Program-made: the position numbers and the translations under genes
The notes under the pieces: generated by a model
What the model was told of the DNA's origin: nothing
The model's database searches: none
Seen by the model: the letters and a program-made list of their open reading frames with translations, nothing else
Assembly (NCBI GenBank): GCA_003427395.1
Contig: BFEA01000747.1
Span: 118,466-140,523 of the forward strand
Length of the DNA: 22,058 nucleotides
Direction of reading: 5' to 3'
DNA from: Chara braunii
Taxonomy: Eukaryota; Streptophyta; Charophyceae; Charales; Characeae
Shown here: positions 9,095 through 18,095 of the stretch, piece after piece
How positions within the stretch are numbered: position 1 is the first letter of the stretch
How the letters are laid out: the number at the start of each line of letters is the position of its first letter

Positions 9095-10522
9095 AAATTG
9101 TCGAACCAAGATTTGCATCTTCCCGAGCCTGCAGTCTACAGTGCACATCGTTGCTTTCTTTGAGGGAGGTACCGGCACCAGCCTCCGCTGAAACTGAAGT
9201 GTGGCAGCAGATGGCCTGAAAAAGCCAAGGGAAAAAAAAAAAAAAAAAAAAAAAAACCCAACATAATTGTGGCTGATGATGGCCTGGAAGGCACAGTGAC
9301 GGAACAGGAGGAGGACCAATCCATGGACGTGGAATGATAAGAGACAAAAAGAGAAATGAAACAATCCTCCTAATAAGCATAACTACTTAGAAAAAGGTTC
9401 TAAATACAAAAGGAGAACCGAACCTAAGGCAAGGGATAGTAGGGCGTAGCCCAGGGGAGGCTGGGAGAGGCAGGACAGGGAGGATAAGACAGAATCCGAA
9501 CAGCAATTCTGGAAGACCAAGACGGACAAGAACTGACAGACAATCCTTCCTATGACAAACCATTAAGCTGCCAGATCAGATCAGGGAATAGAGACAGTAA
9601 AGAGGGTCGAAACAGGGATAGAAAAAAAACAACAGAAAGGAGCAGCGTGGAAACCCTACTCCGTAGAGTCCGTAGAAACAGAAAAGACTCCGCTCCAGGT
9701 TCTCTTGCTTATCAGACAGCAAACAATAGCTGTGAGGAGCTGGAGGGGATAATTCTCATGAAGAGCAGGGTACAAATATAGAGCCGAAATGAAAAGCAAA
9801 TAGACGAGCGAGTTGGCGAGAAGTGTGTGTACGTGATGTATTTGCCTATATTGAGCCAGATCAGATCATGATGTGTGTAGAAGAATGGGGAGATCAGATC
9901 ATGATGTGTGTAGTACACTGTGTACATGAATATAGGCAAGTGCTCAAATATAGACCCGAAAGGAAAAGAAAAAAGACAGCATAGAAGGCTAGCATATGCA
10001 GGGGGGGTGAGGGGAGGTACATCCTTCCTATCGGAAGTAATCAATGCTGCCCACTCGGGTCTCTCAGCCATAATGGGGAGAAGCGTATGTGTGTGTACAT
10101 GATTTACTTTCCGTGACTTGCTGGTGGAATAGGAACCGGACTGAGGCTCCCCAGAATGGATAAGGAGCGCAATGTATCAGTATGGGTGTAAGTTCCGTGT
10201 AACCCCAATGGTGGTTTCATGTCTCATGGCAGTCGATGACTTCAGGAGCATACTCAGAAGGCCTTATAGATGTGACCGACGACCGTCCACATGCTCAAAG
10301 AGATGGAATGAATACCAATTCTTGCAGAGAACTGCCTAATTCTGCCTTGTCGACAGGGACAATGCCAAATAGTGGGTGCAAGGACTCATGCATAGAGCAG
10401 AGTGAACATGGCTGGTTCACATGAAAGACAAAGACAAGCATGCAGTGGGTTCACAATGTGTGAGGATTGAAGAATGCCAGCGGTACAACTTCTGAGAAGA
10501 GGAGAAAAGCACAAAAAAGCAA
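9095..10522. other. unassigned intergenic region with poly(A) and short duplications
   Basis: A 25-base A run lies at 9232-9256 and could be the tail of a retroposed sequence. The word AGATCAGATCATGATGTGTG occurs twice (about 9858-9880 and 9892-9914). A loose direct repeat of about 24 bases starts near 9774 and again near 9946 (CAAATATAGA...CCGAAA). No frame with recognisable domains is present. Confidence 0.4.
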
Positions 10523-10671
10523 GGGGCTGTGACATAGTGTTTTGTTAGACTTCCAAGGACTCATTAGGGTATTGCCTGTTTTGAATGTTTTCCCTTACTT
10601 TGCCTCTCCTTACTCTCTCTTCCCTTCCTGTGTCTTCCCTCCTTACTCTGTGTCCCCTGATTGGTCAATCC
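10523..10671 (+). repeat. dispersed repeat family, copy A
   Basis: It begins GGGGCTGTGAC and ends GGTCAATCC, followed by a T-rich run (10671-10700). It aligns by eye with copy B through GACTCATTAG, a CTCTCTCTTC stretch, GTGTCTTCCC and CCCCTGA. No coding potential. Confidence 0.5.
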
Positions 10672-10863
10672 TTTTTTTTTTTTTCTTTTTTTCTTTTTTT
10701 AAATAGCCCTTGTGTAAGCTCTCCATCCCGATGGTGGTAAGAGAACCATCAGAATCGAGGGCTTATCTTCTGGGCTGCTCCATCTATTGGTGGGGAGTGA
10801 CACCTGCTGGAAACCGGGCCCAGCGTCCCATGCAAGTGTGCTGTTATGATAGACCAAAAAACA

Positions 10864-11000
10864 GAGGGCTGTGACTGGCTGTTTCGTTACGCTTCAACCA
10901 ACTCATGAGAGTAATGTCTGTTTTTCCTTACTTCGACTCCCCTCGCTCTCTCTTCACTCACTGTGTCTACCCTTACTGACTCCCCTGACTTGGTCAACTC
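10864..11000 (+). repeat. dispersed repeat family, copy B
   Basis: It begins GAGGGCTGTGAC and ends TTGGTCAACTC. It shares the order of conserved words with copy A, at a divergence that suggests an old family. Confidence 0.5.
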
Positions 11001-11035
11001 TTTTACAGCGTGCGAGCATGCTCTTATGACAGACA

Positions 11036-11150
11036 GGTGTGTGGACTTCGACCGACCCATCAGGAGGCTGGCCCATCGACAGTCTGATCAGTCAAGTAGC
11101 CAATGATACTGTAAACTTGTAAAGTGATAATCCACCCTAACCTCAACTGT
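11036..11150 (+). repeat. dispersed repeat family, copy C
   Basis: The shared words are GACTTCGACCGACCCATCAGG, CAGTCTGATCAGTC and GTGATAATCCACC. The last two match copy E closely and extend the family beyond the part seen in A and B. Confidence 0.45.
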
Positions 11151-11550
11151 GCGTCAACTGTGGGTAGGCACCAACCACAGCCGCACAAGTCGTACCCCGG
11201 CTGCAGGTGGGCACCAGCTGTTCCCTCCAGTGTATGTAACAAAACTCGAGGCAGATTATCAGCCACCTGCACCTGATGGAAGACACCACAAACCCTAGGT
11301 TCACACCACCCTCAAAAGCCAGCACAGGGTCCACAAAACAAAGCAACGTCTACAGCTGGAAAGCGCATTCCAGGCACACTGCTGGCACTAAAGGTAAAGC
11401 ATAACCATGTTGTTATGGCCTTGGCAATAGCCGCTCAATCTGACCTGTGGGAACCATTGCAGGAGGCTAGTGAAGTTCTGCACGTATTTGGCCACTTAGG
11501 ACTGGCCGGCGAACCATAATAGGCAGAGGGGGAGAAAAGGACCAGAAACT

Positions 11551-11690
11551 GAGAGCTATGAAAGACTGTTTTTTTTGTCGGACTTTCATTGACTCATCAG
11601 GTGGATGAACCCTTGCCAGTCTGAAAAGTCCCCTAACCAGTGATTCTGCAAATTGATGATCCACTGTAAACCACCAGCTCACCCAAGCCA
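11551..11690 (+). repeat. dispersed repeat family, copy D
   Basis: The conserved words are GAGAGCTATGA, GACTCATCAGG, CAGTCTGAAAAGTCCCCTAA and TGATGATCCAC, in the same order as in copies C and E. Confidence 0.5.
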
Positions 11691-12099
11691 AAGTTGTGGC
11701 CTTGCCGCTAAACGTGGTAAGCCTGTTCCACTTCGGGCCTGGGCCGGTAGCAAAAGCACCAGGCCACTTTGAAAAAGGCGCAGTTGCAGGATCGCGAGCC
11801 TTGGAAGGTGGCTTCGTCAACTTAGGCTCGTTTGAACACCCTGGTGGTCTAACTCCAGTTGCAGGTATATATATTGCCTATAGAATATAAATATGTGCCT
11901 CTAGTGCCAGCAGTGTGTGTGGAGTGTATTTCCTGGCTGTGACAGGCCTTTCTTTGTTTCATGGTAGTCTGGGTGGTTTGTGATGGGGTGTTGCAATCTA
12001 TGGAATTTTCCGTCTGGTGTGGGTGAGTGATATAGTCTGCTTTGATTTTCGTCACAGGTACCTTGTGCCCACCTCAGGGTATCAGTTGTCTGGCAGTCG

Positions 12100-12239
12100 T
12101 TGATGCTTAACCGCAACTGGAGTTAAGGTGGATTATCACTTCCAGTATCGTCGGTTAGGGGACTCTGCAGACTGTCTGTAGAGGGTTTGGGCTCCTGATG
12201 ACTCGGTGAAACTCTGACGAAATGGTCTGTCACAGCCCC
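12100..12239 (-). repeat. dispersed repeat family, copy E (inverted)
   Basis: Read on the minus strand it starts GGGGCTGTGACA. GAGTCATCAGGAG, AGTCCCCTAACC and GTGATAATCCACC then follow in the order seen in the plus-strand copies. It lies about 80 bp upstream of the first U6 sequence. Confidence 0.55.
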
Positions 12240-12335
12240 TCGTCTGTTGTCCTCTTCTCCCTCTCTACCTACGGTGCACTTCTGTTTAAGGATGTATGTG
12301 TAGTATGTACGTACATTAGATATATGAACAAATAG

Positions 12336-12436
12336 GTCCTTCCGGACATCCGTTAAAATTGGAACAATACAGAGAAGATTAGCATGGCCCCTGCACAAGA
12401 ATGACATGCGTAAATCGAGAAATGGTCTAGATTTTT
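12336..12436 (+). pseudogene. U6: U6 snRNA retropseudogene (plus strand)
   Basis: U6 snRNA is the catalytic core RNA of the spliceosome. Recognisable parts in order are GTCCTTCCGGACATCC (5' stem), AAAATTGGAAC, ATACAGAGAAGATTAGCATGG (the ACAGAGA box) and CGAGAAATGGTC. It differs from the usual plant U6 at several places, for instance ACAATACAG and CACAAGAATGACATG. Neither a plant upstream element nor a TATA box at the usual spacing is convincing. An A-rich tail (12437-12457) follows. Flanking duplications are AGATATATGAA (12318-12328 and 12458-12468) or TATGAACAAATA (12323-12334 and 12473-12484). This looks like a LINE-mobilised copy, so it is called a pseudogene. Confidence 0.8.
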
Positions 12437-12746
12437 AAAAAAGAAGAACAAAAAAACAGATATATGAAGTATTATGAACAAATATTTTAATATACATTTT
12501 ACATGTGTACATATCACGTGTTGTCACCACAATTTTTTTTTCTCGAGTGCAGATGTCTGGGTACATTTGTGGCGTGGACCTGATAGAAAGTTTTGGCAGA
12601 GCCCCAGGGGTACTTGTTTTTGAAGCCACCCTTCCACAAATGTTGTACGGGATCTGTTGATCACTGAATGACTGAAATTTGAACTTATCTCTTTTATCTT
12701 GTCTTGCATGCCAAATCTTTAATGTTTTTTTTTTTTTTAATGTCAG

Positions 12747-12905
12747 TGTGTGAGCGAGCAAGGACGCGCAGGGGATTCCACCTTCTGCCACAATCTTAAA
12801 AAGCCGGATGTATTAGTTTCCTGCACAACAAACGTGAGCTTAAGTGGACAGACATGTGATCCTCCTTGCAGTTATACCAACTGCTCAGGGAATGGGATCT
12901 GCAAG
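12747..12905 (+). CDS. putative internal exon, cysteine-rich EGF-like
   Basis: A pyrimidine run and AATGTCAG form an acceptor-like site just before 12747, and AAG|GTGATT forms a donor-like site after 12905. The 159 bases between are open in phase 0 and encode 53 residues with seven cysteines. The end, CDPPCSYTNCSGNGICK, resembles the first half of an EGF-like domain (C-x3-C-x4-C-x5-C with GNG). A following intron could end at TTTTGCCAG (12977), though that frame stops at once, or at CACCACAG (13048), which gives about 21 more codons to TGA at 13112. A possible upstream exon starts with ATGTCTGGG near 12552. The partner exons are uncertain, so this may be a gene fragment. No family is named. 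Confidence 0.33.
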
Positions 12906-13134
12906 GTGATTGCTCTCTATTCTTTACTGAGACCCAAGTACTGAACTCCTTCTTTTCTTCTTTTCCTCTTTTGCCAGAAAACATAGCCTCCTGGACATGG
13001 CTCCTCCTCTGCTCTGAGCAAGATCACTCGATATCCTATTCACCACAGGCGAGTCATCAATGGAAATTGGAGACTGCATCATCACCCAGCCTTAAGTCCC
13101 TCCCCATTTTTTGAATTGGGAGATTCAAGGTCAC

Positions 13135-13310
13135 TTGTTGGGCTCAGGGGGATTTGAAACCGAGACCTGACCCGAGTGCGAAGCAAGAACACCGTGTTTC
13201 TGTTTTTTTTTTTTTTTTTTTTCCAAGTTTGCTTCCGGTCAGATTGGAACCTGGGACCTCCAAGTAAGCATATACTGTGAGCTGCTCTTGGATACATAGG
13301 ACCTAGGGCG
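13135..13310 (-). repeat. SINE-like material with poly(A)/poly(T) run
   Basis: A 20-base T run (13203-13222) is a poly(A) tail when read on the minus strand. Directly upstream on that strand is GGTCCCAGGTTCCAATCTG, and beyond the tail is GGTTTCAAATCCCCC; both resemble tRNA B boxes. A clear A box and a target-site duplication were not found, so two abutting SINE fragments are possible but not shown. Confidence 0.3.
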
Positions 13311-13615
13311 TAGACGTCTAGAACTCTCTAGCAGGGTAGCACCCTGTAGGCCCAGGCAAATTTGGCAAAATAAAAAGTGACGATCTAGGAGTAGAATTTA
13401 TTCAGTTTCAGTTCATGATTTTTTTTGTGGAGTGACGAGATGGAGCAGCGCCAATCTTTGCAGCTGAAGGTGAACGCACAATTTTGAGTGATGTTTGTCG
13501 TAAGCTGCTCAGTGCAGCCTGGCACCCAATTGGCATCACCTTTTTCCCCTTTTTATCAAGTATGCTGGTGTGATTGTTCAATACAACCCTGGAGTAAAGT
13601 GTTTTTTTTTTTTTT

Positions 13616-13663
13616 AATTTGGACCATTTCTCGATTTATGTGTGTCATCCTTGCGCAGAGGCC

Positions 13664-13695
<32 letters not shown>

Positions 13696-13713
13696 ACGGA
13701 TGTCCCGAAGGAC
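13616..13713 (-). pseudogene. U6: U6 snRNA retropseudogene (minus strand)
   Basis: On the minus strand it reads GTCCTTCGGGACATCC, AAAATTGGAACGATACAG, AGAAGATTAGCATGG and CGAGAAATGGTCCAAATT. This is closer to canonical plant U6 than the other copy. It is followed by a 14-base A tail (13602-13615). The 9-bp sequence GGAGTAAAG flanks it at 13591-13599 and 13715-13723, a clean target-site duplication. No TATA box is visible upstream on the minus strand. Tail plus duplication indicate retroposition of a U6 transcript. Confidence 0.88.
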
Positions 13714-13723
13714 GGGAGTAAAG

Positions 13724-14079
13724 CTTTCTACCAATTGTCGTTTTGAAGATTTTGTCTTCAGTTCAGTTTGTTTGTGTGCTGCGCATTGGAAGAAGTTGAG
13801 GTTTGGAAAATTCCTAACACTGGTATTGCAGCTGGCAACAATCTGGACATCGGCCACATGATTGGGTTCTCCAAGCTGCCACAACACCATCTTTGACATA
13901 TTATCCAGTGCCACGCCAGCAATTACCTTCCACCAGTGGGCATCTACCTACTTCATGTTGTACCTTATCTAGCATGGTTTATCGCAAAGATAATAGCTGG
14001 GGAAAATACGAACAGAACAGGGGAGTTGAATTAGAGGGAGGTAGTTGGAAAACAGGCGGATGACATTCATGTTCACAAG
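13724..14079. other. unassigned spacer
   Basis: A minus-strand frame (about 13960 to 13740) includes DAHWWKVIAGVALDNMSK. The tryptophan pair recalls the C-terminal dimerisation segment of hAT transposases, but nothing else matches. I do not assign it. Confidence 0.25.
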
Positions 14080-14149
14080 TTCACACGCTCCAAAGCTAGA
14101 AAATGGCCAAACTTGCATCTGTGGTCGTACATCCCTGAAAAGAAGAAGA

Positions 14150-14804
14150 GGATCTCAAAGGGGAAACCAGCTATGACGACAAGTGCAAAGGATGAGCTTG
14201 TGCAAAGAGAGTGCAAGTGGAGGAGAGGTTGAGAAAGGAGGAGGAAGAGGAAAGGACAAAGAAAGGCATAGCAGACTCCAAGCAGGTCGTGGCAGAGCAG
14301 ACTGCTGATGTGGGAGATAGATTGGTTCTCTCTCTCCCCACGTTGTAGTCTGCTCATGCTGAACTGGTCACATTGAAGAAGGACATGACGTCCATCAGTC
14401 GCAACCTGGCCACCATTGTGGCCAAGCTGCACGGTCAGGCAAGTCCAAGCACACCGCATCCTTCCCCCATGAAGACTACAAAAGCGGAAACTGAGGGGGA
14501 ATGAATATCAAAGTCCAAGCTGGAGGTGCCACCCAAATTTAGAGGCGGACAGGATGAGGATGCAGATGCTTGGTTGTGCGCCGTCTACATGCAGCTAGAC
14601 TATTATAAGCTCACAAGGGACACACACAAAATTCATTTTCCATTCCCTCCAATGTTGGATGCAGCAAGGGAATGGGCGGGCAACAAAGTGTTACAGGTCG
14701 ATGGAGAGATTGTTGAGTACGCCAAGCGTACAACATGGCCAAAGTTCTCACAAAAGTTGAGGGAGCAATGCACACCGGTTACCTCTGATTTTGACTCAAG
14801 GTGA
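14150..14804 (+). pseudogene. gag: decayed gag, N-terminal and capsid part (second element)
   Basis: A charged, coiled-coil-like N-terminal region (LKKDMTSISRNLATIVAKL, about 14370-14430) is followed, after an in-frame TGA near 14503, by an open stretch with the gag capsid start PPKFRGGQDEDADAWL and ARMEWAG-like text (AAREWAGNKVL). The frame is cut where the tRNA-like sequence begins at 14796. The gag order, and resemblance to KFKGDDPKIDVGDW of the first element, identify it. Confidence 0.75.
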
Positions 14805-14869
14805 CAGGATTCGAACATATAACCCTCTGTACCCAAAACAGATGCGCTATCAGACCGCGCTACACCTTG
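14796..14869 (-). tRNA. trnP: tRNA-Pro(UGG), mitochondrial type, probably a pseudogene
   Basis: On the minus strand the 74-nt sequence folds as a tRNA. It has a 7-bp acceptor stem CAAGGTG/CACCTTG, a GCGC/GCGC D stem, a 5-bp anticodon stem TCTGT/ACAGA with loop TTTGGGT (anticodon TGG), and T loop TTCGAAT. The T stem ATATG/CCTGT has one mismatch. It resembles the native plant mitochondrial trnP(UGG), notably GCGCATCTGTTTTGGGTACA, more than nuclear tRNAs. It sits inside a decayed gag sequence, so a nuclear insertion of mitochondrial DNA is the likely origin. Expression is not expected. Confidence 0.75.
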
Positions 14870-15031
14870 TTATGTTCAATTGGTAATTCAACTAGCTGAC
14901 TAACTAAGATTGGATTGACGTCAAGACCGGGCATGGACTCTATATGATGACCTTTCCACGCAGACTTGCCACGATAGCGTGCAGGATCTAATTCGGGTGT
15001 TGCAGACATCGGGAGTGGAGATCATGAAAGA

Positions 15032-15139
15032 CCTATTATGTACGAATTTTTTAGGGCCCTTCCAAAGAGGATAGCGAGGCACCTGGGTCCCCAATGCAAG
15101 GAGCTGAGGACTTATTGCACAATGGCAACGGGGCTTTAA
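15032..15139 (+). pseudogene. gag: decayed gag, C-terminal capsid part (second element)
   Basis: It reads MYEFFRALPKRIARHLG and then CKELRTYCTMATGL before a TAA. This matches the position and style of FCRAAPEKFSVALYSAG in the first gag. It lies beyond the tRNA insertion, so gag is split. Confidence 0.55.
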
Positions 15140-15362
15140 AATTCGACTTAGCACCACACTCAGCTGAAGGGACAACCGCGACCAACAGGCCGATGAAGGA
15201 CAACGACGAGCTCAATCTTGTGCGTAGGAGGAGAACTCAGTGATATCATAACGAGTTATTAACGGTGGACATACTTCACTGACAACAACAGTTAAGGAAG
15301 TTCAAAGGATTAGACAAAAGAGAACCCTCGAAAGGAGAGAGAGGAGAGACAAGAATCTTGTT

Positions 15363-15458
15363 TGCAGGGAGTGCAAAACTGGCCAAGCCTTAACACTCTA
15401 CAAAAGTTAACAAAAGTAGTGAGAGGAAAACAACTACTGCGGCAACAAGGGACATTGA
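15363..15458 (+). pseudogene. decayed gag zinc knuckle (second element)
   Basis: CRECKTGQ (from 15363) and NYCGNKGH (15432-15455) lie in one frame with stops between and after them. The second is the C-x4-H half of a CCHC knuckle, with its last cysteine lost after TGA at 15456. Confidence 0.45.
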
Positions 15459-15989
15459 AACATCAGAGAGGGTATGATCATGTCCAAACAGGAGGAAATA
15501 AAGTATGGGTGTCATTGTAGGGCAAAGATTGGAGTGACAAAGGACGCATGTATGAACAGAGTAGAGAACGACCCGTGCATAAGATGTGGTTGTAGGAGGC
15601 ATTCAGGTCGGGTCTGCAGAGCAAGAAGATCAATAAAAAAAGTAGGGTCAGTAGATGGTGCAGCCCCATCTACACAAGTTGGGGAGAATATATCTACAAT
15701 TTCTTTTAGTTTCAACAATGTCCCTAATTCTCCCACTCCCTCACCTAAGTTATCCAAGGCTGCAAGCGCCTGCCAACAGGAGCAGCGAGGAGCTGCAGAC
15801 TGCAACAAATGCCAACAATGATTGCAACAACGGAGAGGAAGAGAGCAGTGGTCGACAAAGTTCTTTTGCATGTACTGTCCCATTGCGAGATACAACAAAA
15901 CCCAACGAGATGCAAAGGGTGATGTGTGCCCTGCAGTCAACAAGAAAGTGTAAACAAGGGAACCAAGTGAAGATTTCAGTGAAGAAGAG

Positions 15990-16475
15990 ACGATGATTGT
16001 GATTGCTACCCTTGTCAATCTTAGAGTGATGAAGACAAAGGTTGATAACAACTCCTCCCAAAATTATCTTTCCCAAAAGGCAATTAGAACATCAGTTCTG
16101 CGCATGAGGATGTAAGACCTCACTATGCCTGCGGAGGTGAAAGTTGCAGGCTGAGTTTTTTTTTCACCTTTTTGTTGTCTTTTTCATGATTGTTCACCAA
16201 TTTCTTTGAGTACGATATTCAAAATGGTGGATTCATTTTCAATATTGAGAGCATTCTCAATTGACTATGATAAACTTTTCGTCTTTTTCGAAGACTCTTA
16301 AGAAGAAAAGTTATGTGACCTCCAGGAGCACGTCATTCAAGTTAGGAAGTGTGTCTGAGACATTCCTGTCACTTTTGATATTGATAGGCAGATACGTCAT
16401 ATTGTGTATTTCTTCCCCTTGGACGGATCATGGTTCCATATGGTTTTTGGCCAGAGATGGTTGAGAGTAGCAAGA
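15990..16475 (+). pseudogene. decayed retroviral-type protease (second element)
   Basis: LRVMKTKVDNNSSQNYLSQ (about 16018-16080) aligns with the protease active-site segment; DNNS replaces the D-S/T-G of an active enzyme. Further on, DIPVTFDIDRQIRHIVYFF and VFGQRWLRV (16359-16470) match IPVTFDSDAEVRH and VFSMQWLKA of the first element. Frames are separated by stops. Confidence 0.65.
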
Positions 16476-16654
16476 GCAGTGATTACTTGTATCCCACAGA
16501 CGGTGCAAATGCCAGCTGCAACAGACAATTATGTTGCTTGCCTGACAGGATATGCAAAGGGAGCAACGGAGGATGAATCAGGAAGAAGCGCATGCCGATA
16601 CGTTTTTTAACTAATTGCATCAACATCGTCGCAAGACCCTGGGTAGCATGAGTC

Positions 16655-16773
16655 AATACAGCAGATGCACAAGCCCCTACGCAACAATAACCACATTGAA
16701 AGATTGCAGCAACTAATACAGAAGATGCACAAGCCCTACGCAACAAGCACCACTTTGAGAGATGGCAGCAACT
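16655..16773 (+). repeat. 60-bp tandem duplication in the protease-RT linker
   Basis: The words AATACAG.AGATGCACAAGCC and CTACGCAACAA recur with a 60-base offset (16655 and 16715), about 90% alike. The period is a multiple of three, so it would have been frame-neutral. Confidence 0.7.
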
Positions 16774-16879
16774 TATAGAGGAGTACAAAGATCTGCAAGA
16801 AGATCAAACTCGCATTGTGGAAAGAGAGGTCAAGCATCCTATCTATACAGTACCACGTGTTGTACGGAAACTTGTACCT

Positions 16880-17535
16880 CCAAAGGGGTGTCTCGTATGT
16901 CGCCCGTAGAGCTCGAAGAACTGAAGAAGTAGCTGATGGAACACATGGAGGAAAGGTGATCATCCCAATACTTCACCACATAGGTGTCAATATTCCTTAC
17001 GCCAAAAAAGGACAGTGGAGTCAGGATGTGCATGGACTCCTAAGTCTCCTATGGCCTGAATAATAACACTATCAAGAACGTGGAGCCATTGCCACGCATC
17101 GATGACCTACTGGATGGAGTGCAGGGCTGCAGGATTTTCTCCAAGATTGACCTCAAGAGTAACTATCATCAGGTCGAGGTCGAACTTGCGGATCAACACA
17201 ATACAGTGTCCAGAACCCGATACAACAGCTATGAATCCATTGTTGACTGCGCACCTGCCACGTTTCAGCACGCTATGACCGACTTGCTGAAGGAATATCG
17301 AAACCAGTTTGTGGTGGTCTACCTCGATGACATTTACATGTTCAGCAGCACTACTTCAGAGCACGTAGAGCATCTGAAGGCAGTGTTTGAGACACTAAGA
17401 AAGGAGGAATAGAAGATCAATACTAAGTAGAGTGAACTTGGGAAGAAAGAGATACTGTACCTTGAGCATGTGATTCATGGGTTTGGAGTTCAGCCAGAAG
17501 CCAAGAAAGTGGAGGTTGCTGCAGCGGCCAACAAC
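16880..17535 (+). pseudogene. decayed reverse transcriptase (second element)
   Basis: The N-terminal linker is in broken frames (SRMSPVELEELKK-like text near 16890-16930). From 17080 an open stretch has PLPRIDDLLDGVQGC, FSKIDLKSNYHQVEV, APATFQHAM and the catalytic VVYLDDIYMFSS. Between YESIV and CAPATF several codons of the conserved MPFG-type motif are missing. G of the usual KSGYHQ motif is N here. In-frame TAGs near 17410 and 17428 end it, while LGKKEILYLEHVIHGFGV continues the thumb. RT function is lost. Confidence 0.85.
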
Positions 17536-17540
17536 TAGAA

Positions 17541-17760
17541 GACGTATATGAGGCTATTCGATAGTTTATATTGGCCCTGTGGCCGAGAATGTGGTGCTGG
17601 ATGTAGGCTGAGTCAGTCTCCTCCGTTGATATCTCAGAGGAAGAACCAGGCCGTATCGTGGAGTAGTATCACGGGAGTAGATATCAAATCTAGGGATTTA
17701 CAGCCTGGCTCAATGAGGCGGGAGACTTGGCGGTGAATGTAACAGGTGACACGGTAGGAT
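17541..17760. other. unassigned spacer after second element
   Basis: No continuation of RT or RNase H is visible here, so the second element is truncated on this side. I see no other gene. Confidence 0.4.
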
Positions 17761-17764
17761 GGCC

Positions 17765-18095
17765 TATACACAGGAGGGTGGGGGTTCCAGGAACAGGACT
17801 GTCCAGTACAGCCCATGAGGCAAATACCATCACACCTTTGCCACGTGCTCCACAGGGGCCTGGCAAAGCAAGAGTTAGGCGGATCCCAGGCAAAGGACCA
17901 CCTGGTGCAGCCCACGAGGGTGATGAGGTGGATACCATCGCACCTATGTCACGCGCCCCATAAGGGATGGACAGAAGAAGAGTCGGGCGGATCCCAAGCG
18001 CAGGACCATCCAGTACGACCCACGAGGCTGATACCATCACACCTTCGTCTTGTGCTCCATGAGGGCCAGACAGAGTGGCAGCCGAGCGCATCCTG
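17765..18095 (+). repeat. minisatellite, about 100-bp units
   Basis: ATACCATC.CACC begins units at 17824, 17932 and 18031 (spacings 108 and 99). Other words recurring in each unit are GGCGGATCCCA, AGGACCA and CCCACGAGG. A partial earlier unit ends at 17823. It is open in more than one frame, which is expected of a diverged tandem array and is not taken as coding. Confidence 0.8.

Larger units (their letters stand above)
14080..17540 (+). mobile_element. second Ty3/gypsy element, heavily decayed
   Basis: Fragments of gag, zinc knuckle, protease and RT occur in the right order on the plus strand, but in several frames with many stops. RNase H, integrase, chromodomain and LTRs are not visible; sequence after about 17540 is unrelated. 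The protease and RT pieces share motifs with the first element (IPVTFD, PLPRIDDLLD.VQGC, FSK.DLKS), so it belongs to a related lineage that is much older. Confidence 0.8.

Noticed and set aside
12336-13713. The two U6 sequences as active spliceosomal genes
   Set aside because: Each has an A-rich tail and flanking duplications, and convincing upstream and TATA promoter elements are missing.
13740-13960. Minus-strand text with a WW pair resembling a hAT transposase C-terminus
   Set aside because: Only the tryptophan pair fits; the following conserved residues of that domain are not present.
15390-16076. Several overlapping open frames on both strands in the second element
   Set aside because: They have no domains and overlap the gag-protease relic, so they are shadows of decayed pol sequence.
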